Shown here: piece after piece, positions 25,545-42,028 of the stretch
Numbering within the stretch: position 1 is the stretch's first letter
Layout of the letters: every line of letters begins with the position of its first letter
NCBI GenBank assembly: GCA_017871115.1
Contig: JAFCIZ010000001.1
Coordinates: 1,097,501-1,161,500 of the forward strand
Reading direction: 5' to 3'
DNA length: 64,000 nucleotides
Origin: Cunninghamella blakesleeana
Taxonomy: Eukaryota; Mucoromycota; Mucoromycetes; Mucorales; Cunninghamellaceae
Program-made: the position numbers and the translations under genes
The notes under the pieces: model-generated
Database searches by the model: none
What the model was told of the DNA's origin: nothing
Seen by the model: the letters and a program-made list of their open reading frames with translations, nothing else

Positions 25545-25835
25545 TCATCATAAAAACACATACACTTACATATATTTATTAAACTTTAAATAGTAATAAT
25601 CAGCCATTTTTCTTCATATCATTTTAGCATTAAGATACTTTTTAATATATAGAAATAAAATTAAAATTATAAAAATATTTATTATGCAGCTTTTTTTAAT
25701 ACGAAATTTTATCAGATTCTGATTGAGTGAATTTAAACTTTCTAAAAAAATATTGGTATATTTTTCATTTTTCTTAGCCTCTTTTCTTTCCTTTTTCATT
25801 AATTTATACTTTTTACTTACTACTTTAAAAAAAAC

Positions 25836-26203
25836 ATGAGCAAGTTAATTCACGCTTCGCCACTAAAATTAGTTAGCCATCCTGAATTTGGAAAAAGTAT
25901 GTAAAAGTATAATAGGGTATTATTATATCAATTTAGAAAATTAAAAAATAACACCAATATTAGCCATAGTAATATAAATCATATTTTTTAAACTATCAAT
26001 TAATTCATCAATTTACCTTTATTTTTTATTTGATGGTAGTTCGACAACATAAATGTGAACCGTTGATACCAAGAGTATGGTCCAAAGAAACTAGATTAAC
26101 AACGCATATGCATTATCAGTTTGGCCAACTTGAACTTGTATTGACAAAGCTGGATAGATTAAAAGAGTGGAATTTACAAGAAGATCCACTAACAAAGGTA
26201 TAT

Positions 26204-26286
<83 letters not shown>

Positions 26287-27277
26287 AATAAAATAGCTAC
26301 TTATGTTATTTTAATTATTGTTATATATATATGTAACTTTGTATAAAAAGAAATACTAAATGATCATTATTCATATACTATTCATCTATGTTTTTAGAAA
26401 GTATCTGACCGGGCAAGTTCAATAGCAGAGAATATACAAACATCATGGATAAACTATGATATGAACGATCCTATAGTAATTAAAGTAAGTTAATAAATAG
26501 TTTCAATTATATATATATAAAAACACTTATACATTATAAAAAATAAAATAGTAAAAATTGTACCAGTGATTTCAATATCGCCCTTTTTTTTCTTGTGTTT
26601 AGGAATTTGTATCATCATCTCAAATAAAAACATTATATCCACGTGCTGTCCAATATACATTACTAAGTAAAGATCAAGGTGATGCCACTAATAGTATTCA
26701 GTGTATGTTAACAAATACGAAATATATAATTACATATTTAATTACTATTATTAATATCACTGCTTTTAATACTATAATTAATTATACATATATACTATCG
26801 GTTCTATTTTTATAGCACATTATCAACGTATGGCATCACTTACTCAAGTTTTATCCACATGTAATAACATTTCAACAACGCTACAACAATCTGATCGATT
26901 AAAAATATCATACCAGCTAGCTTTTCTTTATGTAATAACTATAAGAGGACTGTATCTATGATAATATTATTTATATACCATAATAATAACAATAATAATA
27001 TATTACTTTTATTTCATTTTAGCAATGTATGAATACTCAACATCAACCAAGTTTATTAGGATATAAAGCAAAAATTGAACAAAAATTTGATGAAATTAAA
27101 AGTACACCTGAAGCGCCATTAAGCCATGATCAAATAGACTGGATTACCAATTTAGTTAACGATATTCAATCTCATATATTATATTCCTCAGTAAAAGATC
27201 AACATCAAACTTTACGAGCATGTTCATGTATATTTGATGTAATTAAAGATAGTACAATACAATCCTCATCTATTTAA
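25836..27277 (+). CDS. conserved-looking protein of unknown function, 250 residues
   Basis: Six exons (25836-25896, 26040-26197, 26398-26484, 26603-26678, 26816-26931, 27023-27277) join in frame, beginning MSKLIHASPLKLVSHPEFGK and ending in STIQSSSI. I do not recognise the family. The sequence looks all-helical and soluble, with no signal peptide, membrane segment or Cys/His cluster. The most distinctive parts are the N-terminal block with PLIPRVWSKETRLTTHMHYQ followed by a Leu-rich helix (FGQLELVLTKLDRLKEW), and HYQRMASLTQVLSTC. The exon 4 donor is taken as CAAG/GTGATG because only this choice keeps the frame open into exon 5. A long TAA repeat sits in intron 2. It follows UTP6 in the same direction with 291 bases between. 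Confidence 0.65.
26207..26283. repeat. (TAA)n microsatellite in intron
   Basis: About 25 consecutive TAA units inside intron 2 of the unrecognised 250-residue protein gene. The repeat is transcribed but removed by splicing in the proposed model. Confidence 0.9.
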
Positions 27278-27751
27278 TATTTTGTGGGTACTATTATTTA
27301 TTTATTTTTTTAAATAATCAATACTATTACTATTAATACTCTTCTCCCATTATCAATTTTTTTTTACACATGTTTCTTACTATACATCGTTTCTTATCGA
27401 CCTTTTTTTACAAATGATTTATAAAAAAACATTACTTTTTATTGACCCTTTTTATGCCCATATTTTCCAAATCGGCATAGGCGTATTCCATAACTGCTAT
27501 TTATATCTTATTGGAATATATTTTATCCCTTTTATATCATATACCTTAACCACAACTCTAATATATATTTATATGGTTTATTTTCTTTTTTAAAAAAAAA
27601 TTATTTAGCTTTTATTTTATTTTTTTATTACTATGATTTATTATTTTTAGTTGTTGTATATTGTTGATTATATATTAATAAATATTTGAATATTTATATG
27701 TAATAAAAAAAATATTATGCATTAAGTAAACTTTTAGGAGTTCGTGACCAT
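27278..27751. other. convergent 3' intergenic region
   Basis: Stop codons of the unrecognised plus-strand gene and of minus-strand ETF-QO face each other here. The sequence is T-rich with a T-run/A-run dyad near 27585-27601. No RNA gene or coding frame is supported. The final ETF-QO exon lies just beyond this region. Confidence 0.45.
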
Positions 27752-30149
27752 TTAAGTCCAGACATACTATAAGAGAAAATAAAAAATAAAAAATGCGGTT
27801 AATAAAATAAATCACCTATATACAACCATGTATTTACAGGTGTATGTATGTATATGTATATGTATATATGCATAAGACTTACTTGAGGACCACCGCCACC
27901 TTCTGGGACAGTCCAGTCAATGTTTTGAGAGGGATCCTTGATGTCACAAGTCTTACAATGAATACAGTTTTGAGAGTTAATTTGTAATCGTTTTTGTCCA
28001 GGGTGTTCTTCATCTTCAACAAATTCATATACACCAGCTTAATATATTAAAAAAAATAGTAATATAATAAATTAATATTATAATTATTATTACACTTATC
28101 ACTATTGTTCTATTTTTTATATTTTTTTATATTTTATGCCCTTTTTGCCCTATTTTTTTTTTTGCCCTCATTTTTTTGTTATTTATTTTTTATAAATAAA
28201 TAAAAAAGTAATTATTTACCAGGACAGAAACGACCTTCAGGACCATCATAGACAGCTAAGTTTTGTTCTACAGGCTTGGATTTATCACGTAAACGTAAAT
28301 GAACAGGTTGATTTTCAGCATGATTAGTACCAGTACGGGAAACACTTGTTAATAAATCAAAAGAAATGACACCATCAGGCTTAGGATAATCAATAGGTTT
28401 ACATTCAGCAGCAGGTTTTAAGGTTTGCCAGTCAGCATGTTTATGTTTGAATGTCCAAGGTTCTTTACCCTTCAAGATTAAAGTTTCAATACCAGAGTAT
28501 AAGACACCACCAAAGTTACCCAAAGGAGTATTGAAGGAAGGCTTACAATTTCTTACTTCATATAATTCTTCATACACCCATGAATTTTCAATTTTTTGTT
28601 CATAATTATCTAATACTACACCAGTCACTTCTTCAGGGACTTCATCAGCAGCAAATATTTTTTCATAAGCAGCTTCAGCAGCTAACATACCAGATTTCAT
28701 GGCTGTATGGGTACCTTTAACTTTGGGTAAATTTAAGAACCCTGCGGTACATCCAATTAAAGCACCACCAGGGAATACTAATTTAGGAATTGATTGATAT
28801 CCACCTTCATTAATAGCACGAGCACCATATGAGATACAGTTACCACCTTCTAAAAGTTGTTTTACCATTGGGTGATGTTTAAATCTCTATTCACGTCACA
28901 TAAAAAAAAATAACAATAATAATAATAAAAATCAGTATAACATTACTAGCGGAGTTATCACTATGCCAATCCATTCCTTTTCCCCCTATGTTACTTTTAT
29001 TTTCCCACGATGCCAGGCAAAACACGATCTAAACTCTACCCTCACTCTTTTTTTTTCCTATAATCCTTTTTTTTAGTATGATGATGACGATGACGATAAA
29101 CTTACTTGGAATTCTTTATAAGGACTAATATAAGGATTAGAATAATCGAGACCAACGACTAAACCAAGAGCTACCAAATGACGATCAGGTTCTAAGTGAT
29201 AGATAAAACTTCCACTATAGGTTTGATTATCTAAAGGCCAACCAATAGTATGAGTAACTGAACCAGGCTTATGTTTTTCAGGTAAGACTTCCCAAACTTC
29301 CTTAATACCAATACCATATTGTTGAGGACCACTTTCTTTTCTTAAATCGAATTTTTTAGCCAAAGTCTTGGTAAGAGAACCATGACAACCTTCTGCAAAG
29401 AGAGTAATTTTAGATTTTACATGCATACCACGTTCATAAGTATCTTTAGGTTCAAAGTTTTTGTCTAATCCAACATCGTTTAAGGCAACACCTTTGACAC
29501 TACCATCTTCATTGTATAAGACTTCACTTGCAGCAAATCCAGGATAGATTTCAACACCTAATTCTTCAGCTTGTTCTCCTAACCATTTCACAAAATTATT
29601 AAGAGAAACGATATAATTACCTTTGTTAGACATTTGAGGGGGATGAGGTAATGGGAAGGCCATAGTTTTAGTTAATAACTTCATACTATCGGAAGTAACG
29701 GGTGTGTTTAAAGGAGCTCCCTTTTCCTTCCAGTCAGGGATTAATTCATTTAAAGCAGTAGGTTCTAAGACAGCACCAGATAAAATATGGGCACCAATTT
29801 CTCCAGCTTTTTCAATCAACATAACACGAATATCTTTATTTGCTTCATTAGCTAATTGTTTCATACGAATAGCAGCAGCTAATCCAGATGGACCTCCACC
29901 AACAATAACTACATCAGTTTCATCTTCAAAGACTTCACCACGACGAGGATCTTCTTCATCTAAACTTTCACGGTCAACGGGTATCCAAATAGAATTGACT
30001 GGACTGGTTGATAAACTACGAATAGTGGTGGATTGAATCAATGGCTTATAGGCACTTGGTAAAAAACGTGGTGTATTTGTCACAAGTAATCGTTTAGAAG
30101 TATTTCTAATACTACTACGTACGCGATGAGTTATTGAACTACGGAGCAT
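27752..30149 (-). CDS. CIR2: electron transfer flavoprotein-ubiquinone oxidoreductase
   Basis: Four exons (29106-30149, 28220-28886, 27883-28037, 27752-27766) give 626 residues. The enzyme moves electrons from ETF to ubiquinone at the mitochondrial inner membrane. A basic, Ser-rich N-terminus ([19 protein letters not shown]) fits a mitochondrial presequence. The FAD-binding motif is [18 protein letters not shown]; further family blocks are [31 protein letters not shown] and [22 protein letters not shown]. The C-terminal 4Fe-4S segment has FCPAGVYEF and [20 protein letters not shown]. The last exon is just 15 bases, coding YVWT and stop; [12 protein letters not shown] then ends where the human and yeast enzymes end. 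Confidence 0.95.
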
Positions 30150-30764
30150 TGTATATATGTATATATTATCTTATTCTTATTCTTTTTTTTATATATTTTA
30201 TGTATAAGAGTGGGGAGATAAATAAAAATAAGATTTTTTTTAAAAAAAAAAGGTAATGAAAGAAGTGAAAGGAAAAAGAGAGAGAAGAAAAAACAACAAA
30301 AAAAAATTGATAGCCTTTAAAAAAATGATGGCGGACTTTTAAAAATTAAGGCCAAAAAAAAAAAAATTAAAACCTATTTGGTTGATAATAAATAATCTTA
30401 TTCACATGTTTCTATTTCATTCCAAAGAGTTAAAAAAAGGCGGGGTAAGGAAATTTTTTTTTAAAAAAAGGTACTTTACCTATTTATTTTATTACAATTT
30501 ATTAAAAAATATCAATAATATTTAATAAAGTAAATACTATTTCATAATATTAATAATTCTAAACAGCACACGTATGTTTATATTTATATACATATTTTTT
30601 TAACTTTGATTTAAAAGATGGCTAAAAGATTAATCACAAAACATAATCCATTTTAATGTAAAGGGTAAATTAAAATGGTTACACATAACCATTGATATAT
30701 ATGGTAATCATATTTGTAATGCGAATTACAATGAAGTAAAAGAATAAAAACAAAAATAATGATT
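30150..30764. promoter_or_regulatory. ETF-QO promoter and 3' flank of next gene
   Basis: About 600 bases upstream of ETF-QO. It contains a T8A10 dyad (about 30234-30251), a second shorter dyad near 30452-30468 and the word ggcggactttt at 30330-30340, identical to one upstream of BRF1 at 57686-57696. No coding sequence is supported. Confidence 0.45.
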
Positions 30765-31710
30765 TTATTTAATAGTATGATAATGTTGGTGATGATATTG
30801 ATTTTGATTTTCTAAATGGATAGACTCTATTAATATTTTCATCAACTTTATAGAAAAAACAACAAATATATAAATTAAATATGAAATGAATCTTGGTAAA
30901 TCATATTGTTGACATTTGTTTATAATAAAATATAGTCCATAAATTATTTGTGTACATGTATATTGTAATATATGATGTCGTTTTTCAATAAAAATAATAT
31001 AGCTATAAATGAATGATGTCATTCTTATAAATAAATCTATAATATAAGAAAAAAAAGAAAAATCATATAAAATATAAGTATGTATATACTAACCATTTAT
31101 TATTCATGCTCTTTTTTTATCAATATAATATTAAATACTACGTACCCGGAATAGGTATATGTTGGAGGATAATAATGAATAGATTTACTAACTCAGTCAT
31201 TATAATTAAGCCTTGTGTCCAAATAGATCGAGTATATTGATGTTGCTGATCACAATCATCGATATTGTCATGCTGATATGCATTATTAGAGTTAGAATTT
31301 GATGTATCTACTATTATTGTAATTTAAAAAAGAGAGTGAGAAAAGAAAAGTCTTTTTTAGTTTTTTTAAAAAAAGATGATATAAATCACCATCTTTTTTT
31401 TATTATTACTATTATATATAGCTGGATGATTAATTGAGTTTAATTTTTCCATAGCTAATTCATATAATGTTAGGCAAGTACTCTCATCCGTCTCGTTCAT
31501 AGCTAGTTGCAATAAATTGATTCCCTGTTGGATACTTCTCTTTTCATTCAATATATTATTATTAATAAAATATTCTTGGGGTTGTTTTCTTTTATTATTA
31601 TTGTTGTTATTGTTGTTGCTGCTGTTACTATCGTTATTATGATTCTCTTGACTTTTATTTGACATTAAATAAGAATCTAATATATTCATTATATTCATCC
31701 AATTTTGCAT
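30765..31710 (-). CDS. Asn-rich putative membrane protein, unrecognised
   Basis: Three exons (31410-31710, 31146-31307, 30765-31036) join in frame to 244 residues. The N-terminal half has an Asn/Ser-rich stretch followed by RSIQQGINLLQLAMNETDES and CLTLYELAMEKLNSI, a helical pair loosely like an MIT or TPR-type hairpin. The C-terminal half is strongly hydrophobic, with possible membrane segments (GLIIMTELVNLFIIILQHI, TSFIYSYIIFIEK, IIYGLYFIINK, FISYLIYIFVVFSIKLMKIL). I do not recognise the family. The intron 1 donor is placed at AATA/GTAATA because other donors break the frame. Conserved spacing of hydrophobic segments over two introns argues for a real gene. Confidence 0.55.
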
Positions 31711-32603
31711 CTATTTTAAAATCTATATAAAAAAAATATAAAAAGAACAAAGAGAAAAGAAAAAATAAAACCCATAGAAATTGCACCAAGTTATATATGC
31801 AGTAAGGAGAGGAAAAAAAAAAAAAAAAAAACTTAAAAAAATGTGCAGGAGGTAAAAGGTTTTAGTAAACAAAAAAGAAAAGAGCGAGTATTATAATACA
31901 AATAAGAATGCGTAATATATTGATTTATTATGATATAAATATATAATAATGGTTTAATTATATATGACTTTTTTTAAGAAAAGCAAAGGTAAAAAAAGTG
32001 AAAAGCTAAAATAGCTTTTTAATTAATTTAAATTCAGTCACTCTCTTCCCCGGATTGGCAACTTGAGGATAATGAGAATAATTATCTTTTGAATTTGATA
32101 TGTAAAAGTAATATTTGTAAATGTACTCCACTTTTTATCCTACTTCAATTTGTTTTCTTTCCTGGACAAAATGGGTTACCTATTTATTACTATTGTTTTT
32201 TAATTATTGAATATTATTCAACTAATAAATAAAGGAAAGAGCTGTTTTGGCTATGACCAAAATTGAGTAATAAAAAATAATAAACAAAAAAAAACAGTAG
32301 TCCTTCATCTTTTTACTGCGACAATCAATAAATATTTATTGTTATATATACCGTAGTAAAATTATTTTGCAAATAAATAATATGTATGGTTTTCAAATAA
32401 ATATATACACCTGAAATCAATGGATGACCAAAAAAAGTGATCATCCAATGAAAAAAAAAAACGGGGATTTAAAAATAAAAATCACTATAAATGCAAAGTT
32501 CCCATTCCTTTCTTTATGGCTCTTTTACTCTTATTCTTTCTTTTATATATCAAAATAGTTTAATAAGCTTTTTTTTTTCTATCAACTTTCTATACTTTTT
32601 TCA
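31711..32603. promoter_or_regulatory. divergent intergenic region
   Basis: About 890 bases separate the starts of the Asn-rich membrane protein (-) and the FYVE/armadillo gene (+). It holds A-tracts (18 A near 31816-31833), an inverted pair tggatgaccaaaaaaa/tgatcatcca near 32420-32450 and the word acggggattt near 32461. No coding frame or RNA gene is supported. Confidence 0.4.
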
Positions 32604-36109
<3,506 letters not shown>

Positions 36110-36428
36110 AGAAAAATAATGTGGAGATTAAAAAAATTATGCCAGAATTTTTTTTAGCGCGCGCGTGTTATTATTTAAACTTTTTTTTTACCAAGAATTT
36201 TTTTTTTTCCTTTTTTCTTTCACCTCACTATTTTTTTCATTATATATATTCACGTAATTTATTTTATCTTTTTTACTTTAACTATTAATTGATTTATACT
36301 CTAGATATTATTTTTTACCATTTAAACACAAAGAATAAAAATAATTAAAAATCCAAACTACTGTTTATTTTTATTATATTAGTATTATTATTACTATTGT
36401 TATTCTTGATAATAATTAATAATAAACC
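36110..36428. promoter_or_regulatory. exportin-7 promoter region
   Basis: This 319-base gap lies between two plus-strand genes. A run of alternating G and C (gcgcgcgcg, 36157-36165) is exceptional in such AT-rich sequence and lies about 265 bases upstream of the exportin start. The rest is T-rich. Confidence 0.45.
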
Positions 36429-39400
36429 ATGTCACAAGACGACCGAGTACAATTTTGTACCGCATTATGTGAACAACTCTATAATCCTAAATCTTCACAA
36501 GAAAGAGACCAAGCACAAAAAATCCTTGAATATCAGTTTCCTACTTTTGCCGACGAAACTGGAAGTGGTATTGCTGGTAATAGTAATAACTTATCTTCTC
36601 GTCCTTTACCTGCTGGTATGGAAAATAGACCTACCTTTGTAATTAATACCCCAACGGATACTGCTTCGGCTTTAAAACTTTTATTGGAAACTTCACCTAA
36701 TCCTTATGTTCAAACTTTTTCTTTGGCTCGTTTAAAACAACTTATCATATCTCAATTTTCAATATTTGATGATGACACAAAAATACAATTACGTAAAGTG
36801 TATAAAATAATAATAATAATATTGATATTAAAAAGCTATTGTACTGGTAGTAATAAAAAAAAATTTTTCTTTTTTTTTGTTTTTTATATATAGGTTCTTT
36901 CTTATTGGAATATGCCTTTCTTCATCCTGATCTTATGCCATTCATTATAACTCAACTCGCTGGCGTACTTGCACAACTAACACTCTTGGGCTGGGTAGAT
37001 ATTGAACCATATCGAAATATTTATAAAGACATTTTACAATTTATTCAAGTAAGTCAGTTAATATTTATTACTTTATCTAATAACAATAGGAAGGAAAATC
37101 CGCATGGTGCATTAATAATAACACATCATCAAAATATTTACAAATATCAATATATATGTATATTCATTATTTTATTTTATTTTATTAAGGCATCCATGAA
37201 TCATCGTATTGTTGGAACACAAATCCTTGCTGTCATAACTCAAGATGTTAATCCACCTGCCTTTGTTAAAGGAACTGGAAAATTTAGAAAAGCTGGTAAT
37301 AGAATAATTAATAAAAAAATGACTGATATTATGACAATGGCTTATTTATATGTTTTATTTACATATTTCTATTATTGTTTTTTTTATTTATTTATTTATT
37401 TTTATTAAGCTAGCGGATATCGTGATACTCAACTTTTTGATATCTTTAAACTGGGCTTTAGTACTTTAAAGGAAATCGTTCAACGCTCTTTACCATATTC
37501 AGATGAATGTAATGAAACATCACTCATACATATATGTAAACATGCATAACAATCTTTTTTTTACTGATACATGTATTATGTTTTATTTTATCATTCATAC
37601 TTAATGCTTTAGATCAAGAAGAACGACTTAAGGAAACTACACTTGATCTTTTAGTACGATGTTTATCTTTTGATTTTAGCGGTACAAGTGTAGATGAATC
37701 TGCAGATGATATTGGTAGTATTCAAGTAAGTGAAGCATTCATATTACTAATATAAACAAAATAGATAAAAAATCAAAGCTAAATAGCACATTCATGATTG
37801 GCGACTAATTCTTTTTTTTACATTTTTTTCCTTTCTTTTTTTTAAAAAAAAAAAAACAGGTTCCAGCAAGTTGGAGATCAGTATTTGAAGATGAACAGTT
37901 TGTACCATTATTCTTTGAAGCATATGGTAGTTTCAGACCTCCTAATTCTTCAAAAGTAATGGATTGTCTTGTATCAATTGCAGCCGTTCGTAGAGCATTG
38001 TTTACCGACCAAGAAGAGCGATCTAATTTTGTTATTCGACTAATGACTGGGATACGTAATGTTATGGTCACTTCTCAAGGAATGGATGATACTGATAACT
38101 ATAATTCATTCTGTCGTTTACTTTATCGATTCCGAACCTCTGCTCCATTAAACGAAATGGTAGAAAAACCTGGTTATATTGAATGGATTGGTTTAGTTGC
38201 TGAATTTTCATTTAAAGCATTACAATCATGGAAAGTACGTGTACATATAAGCTGCGCAATTATATTATAAATAGAATACATATATATAAGTCTGTGTGCT
38301 CATGATCGTAATATTAATTGTTCGTATTATTATTTCGTTTTTGATTTTATTATTTTTATAGTGGTCACCAAATACAACTTCATATATTCTTGGATTTTGG
38401 TCTCGTATTGTACAAAGTATGACTTATTATCAATCTTTAGGTGAAGAAGCTGTTTTAAAATTAGAATCAATATCATCTGAGGTAATCGAATGAAAAAATT
38501 AACAATTCGTACAATTTTCATTATTTATTTTGTAATGAATCAAATGTATAAATTTATATTTCTAATTTATAAATACTATTAGGTAATTCGTGTATATATT
38601 GCAACCGTAATGGATTCTGTGCCTGTTAGAATTGAAGAATGTTTAGATGGTAAATATATATTTATACACGCACATACATATATATATAAATTATTTATAT
38701 TGCATATACTAATATAAAATACTATCGCTAGATCCTCTGGAAAATGAAGATTCATTAGTTGAAACATTAGGAATGGTCGGGCAAATATCTAGGTGTAAAT
38801 ATGAACCATCTACTAATGCATTAATATCTGTTTTTGATCCAACTGTAGCACAATATCAAGTAATGTTTATAATGATAATTTATTCATATACATCTATATC
38901 ATGAAAAATTTATTAATATGTCCATATTCTTTTCTTTTCTTATAATATATATATATATTTGATAGGAATTGATTACAAATGTTTCTGCAAATATGTCTGA
39001 TCCAGAATCTTTCAAAAACGCTTTGGAAATAATTGAAATGAAGTTTGCCTGGCTTGTATATATTACTGCTAGCTTTATAGGAAATCGTACAGCCTTTTTA
39101 AATTCTGATAAATTAGACGCTATTGATGGACAATTGACAGCTAAAGTTATACAATTAATGGAAGTTCAACAAGCTCTCATAACAACACATGGCGGTACAT
39201 TTTTAAATCAAAAATTAGACATGGCATTTTTATACTTTTTCCAAGAATTTAAAAAATCATATATGAGTGATAGCTCGGATAATACTGAAGTAAGATTATA
39301 GATATACTAGTTTTTTTTATTTATTATATCTAATGGAATAATACTTCTGTTTATTATCATTTATTTATAGATTTATAATAAACTGACTGATTTATTTGGA

Positions 39401-40087
39401 ATTAATAATCAAGGTGCTATGCTCAACATCATAATGCAAAAAATGTAAGTCTATAATAACAATATTATTAATAATAAGTAAAAGTATTCATATAAACTAG
39501 ATAATCTTAATTTACTTAAACAAAATAATTAATTCCATATATATTAATAATAGTGTAAGTAATCTACAATATTGGGGTGATAATGTTAAAGTAGTAGAAC
39601 GTTCTTTAGAGCTCTTTCTCGATCTTTGTTCTGGGTAATAATATAATAATTACTATTTAAAAAATAGCAATAAAATGATATTGAAAAACAAAAAAAAAAC
39701 CCCAATTTATATCCATATTCATATTCATATTAATATTTATTTATTTTTGAAATAGACATATGGGTGCTAGATACTTACGTCAAGCAGAAACAACACAACT
39801 TTTATTACAAAATCATATGTCAAGCGACCTTACTTTCTTTAATAATCCTAAACAGCGTTCCAATAGGATATTATTTTATAAAGTATTATGTAGATTGGTA
39901 TTCGCTGAAGATAACATTGGAGAAAGGGAATTTTTTGAATTTATGCAACCATTCGACATTAAAATTGAGCAACTCGGACCTCTTCAATCTGATGCTGATT
40001 TTCAACAAGAATCTTCAAGAGTAAGCATATATATATATATATTTTAAAAAAAAATTGCAATCATAATTTACTTTTATATGTCTAATC

Positions 40088-40147
<60 letters not shown>

Positions 40148-41272
40148 TTACAGACTACTTTACAAGGTATATTTTTAGATCTTAGTGGTTTTCTTGCATC
40201 TATTCAGAACCGACGATATTATAATTTGTTCTTTGACTGGTTTCATCCTGATTATACTCGTATATTATTAAGAGCAATGGAAGCTTGGGCCCCTGATCCA
40301 ATTTGTAACTCATTGTTAATCTTCTTTTCTGAATTTGTTTATAATCGTGCTCAACGTCTCAACTTTGAATACTCTTCACCAAATGGAATTCTCATGTTTC
40401 GTGATATTAGCCGAATCATTTGCACTTATGGACAACGATCTTTAGAATATCAAATACAGGATGAAAATCAAAAATATGAACATAAATATAAAGGTATTGC
40501 TTTAATCTTTAATATATTAGCAAGATGTCTAGCTGGCCGTTATGTTAACTTTGGTGTATTTTGGTTTTATCAAGATAAATCTATTGATGAAGTATTTGAT
40601 ATGGTTTTAAGATTAATTAAGGCTATCCCATTACAAGATTTGACGGTAAAAAAAAACATTTATGCACCAAATTATCTTTTATAGCAAAATACTCATATAA
40701 ATATATATCATTATTATTGTTACTAATATTATATATATTAGGCATTCCCTAAATTAAGAAACGCATACTTTAATTTGTTAGATGAATGGTCTAGAGACCA
40801 ATTGATGGCAATTCCCGCACCACCATCACCAGATATTTTCCTATATTTAATGGAAACATGTGAACAAGGTTTAGAAGTAAATGAAAGCGTGGTTCGATCT
40901 CATGCTTGCACAGCTATATTCAACCTTTGCACTTTTATTATAAAACAAACAGAAAAACAACAAACGAATCCATATCAACGTCGTCGATCATCTGTTGCAA
41001 CTCTTAATACAATTGACAACTCATCTTCTTCAGAACAACACTGGCTACTTTTATATCTCAATCAATATCCTCACATTTTACCTACATTAATGGCATCTAT
41101 ATTTTATTTGGTTTTATTTGAAGATCATAATGATCAGTGGTCATTATCAAGACCTTTATATACTCTTATTTATCTTCAAAGAGACGTAAGTTGAATATTT
41201 ATATACGCATATATTATAAGAATTCATATTATTTATACATAATACTAATGATATAATTGATTGAGCATACTC

Positions 41273-41342
<70 letters not shown>

Positions 41343-41583
41343 CCTATGCATTTATTATTTAATATAGTATGCTATCAAATATACGAATGCTGTTATCGAG
41401 CAACAGTTAGAAATAAGAAGATCATTTGTAGCTAAGGGTTTATCTAATTTAATGGATGGTATTAAATGGACTTTGAGCACACGAGATCGTGAACAATTTA
41501 CTCAAAATCTATCTCAATTTAATCGTGAATTAAGATTAAATAACATCGTCTTGGTTCCATTATTGTCTCCCCCTCCTATATAA
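36429..41583 (+). CDS. XPO7: exportin-7 (RanBP16-type nuclear transport receptor)
   Basis: Sixteen exons (36429-36792, 36894-37048, 37190-37295, 37410-37508, 37613-37725, 37860-38234, 38362-38481, 38583-38649, 38732-38859, 38966-39289, 39371-39444, 39554-39634, 39756-40020, 40154-40645, 40742-41185, 41368-41583) give 1140 residues, close to human exportin-7 (1087). Similarity runs end to end: LTLLGWVD, CLSFDFSGTSVDESADDIGSIQ, VPASWRSVFED, SIAAVRRALF, NSFCRLLYRFR, GQISRCKYE, RSQRLNFEY-like AQRLNFEYSSPNGILMF, YVNFGVFWFYQD and NLMDGIKWTLSTRDREQF. It is an importin-beta-family HEAT-repeat carrier. Compared with the human protein it has a Gly/Asn-containing insertion near residue 50. TTA repeats lie in introns 13 and 15. 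Confidence 0.96.
40093..40148. repeat. (TTA)n tract in intron
   Basis: About 18 TTA units just upstream of the exon 14 acceptor of the exportin-7 gene. Confidence 0.9.
41275..41341. repeat. (TTA)n tract in intron
   Basis: About 22 TTA units within the last intron of the exportin-7 gene. Confidence 0.9.
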
Positions 41584-41923
41584 AGAGTTAGCTTTTTATT
41601 AAATATATATTAAATAATATTGCAATCAATAATCATCATTATATAATAAAGACATTCCTTTTTTTAGAGTTCAATACTTTTTTTTAAAAAAAAAATAGTT
41701 GATCACCCAATTATATCCTGACTTTTAAAATTTTTAGCATAATATTATATTCAGTCTTTTTAAAAAAAATTATAATTATATACATAGATATTTTTTTTTC
41801 CTCATTAATTTTACGATAAAGTATTTTTTATTATTATGATATTCAATTATATACACTCTATCACAAAACAAACAGCATGAACAATAATAAAACAATAAAA
41901 ATAACATAATAATAATATCAACT

Positions 41924-41974
<51 letters not shown>

Positions 41975-42028
41975 TTAGATTTTATTCTTAAATTTATATT
42001 TTGATAATTATTAATATATATAAAAAAA
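41584..42028. other. convergent 3' intergenic region
   Basis: The 3' flanks of exportin-7 (+) and PEX7 (-) meet here. It contains a T8A10 dyad (about 41678-41695) and a TA tract of about 22 units (41927-41970) close to the PEX7 stop. No coding sequence is supported. Confidence 0.5.

Noticed and set aside
27715..27766. Longer last exon of ETF-QO ending [16 protein letters not shown]
   Set aside because: It requires a phase-2 junction that the only consensus donor (CAA/GTAAGT) does not provide; the 15-base exon ends exactly where the family ends. Kept as a question under findings.
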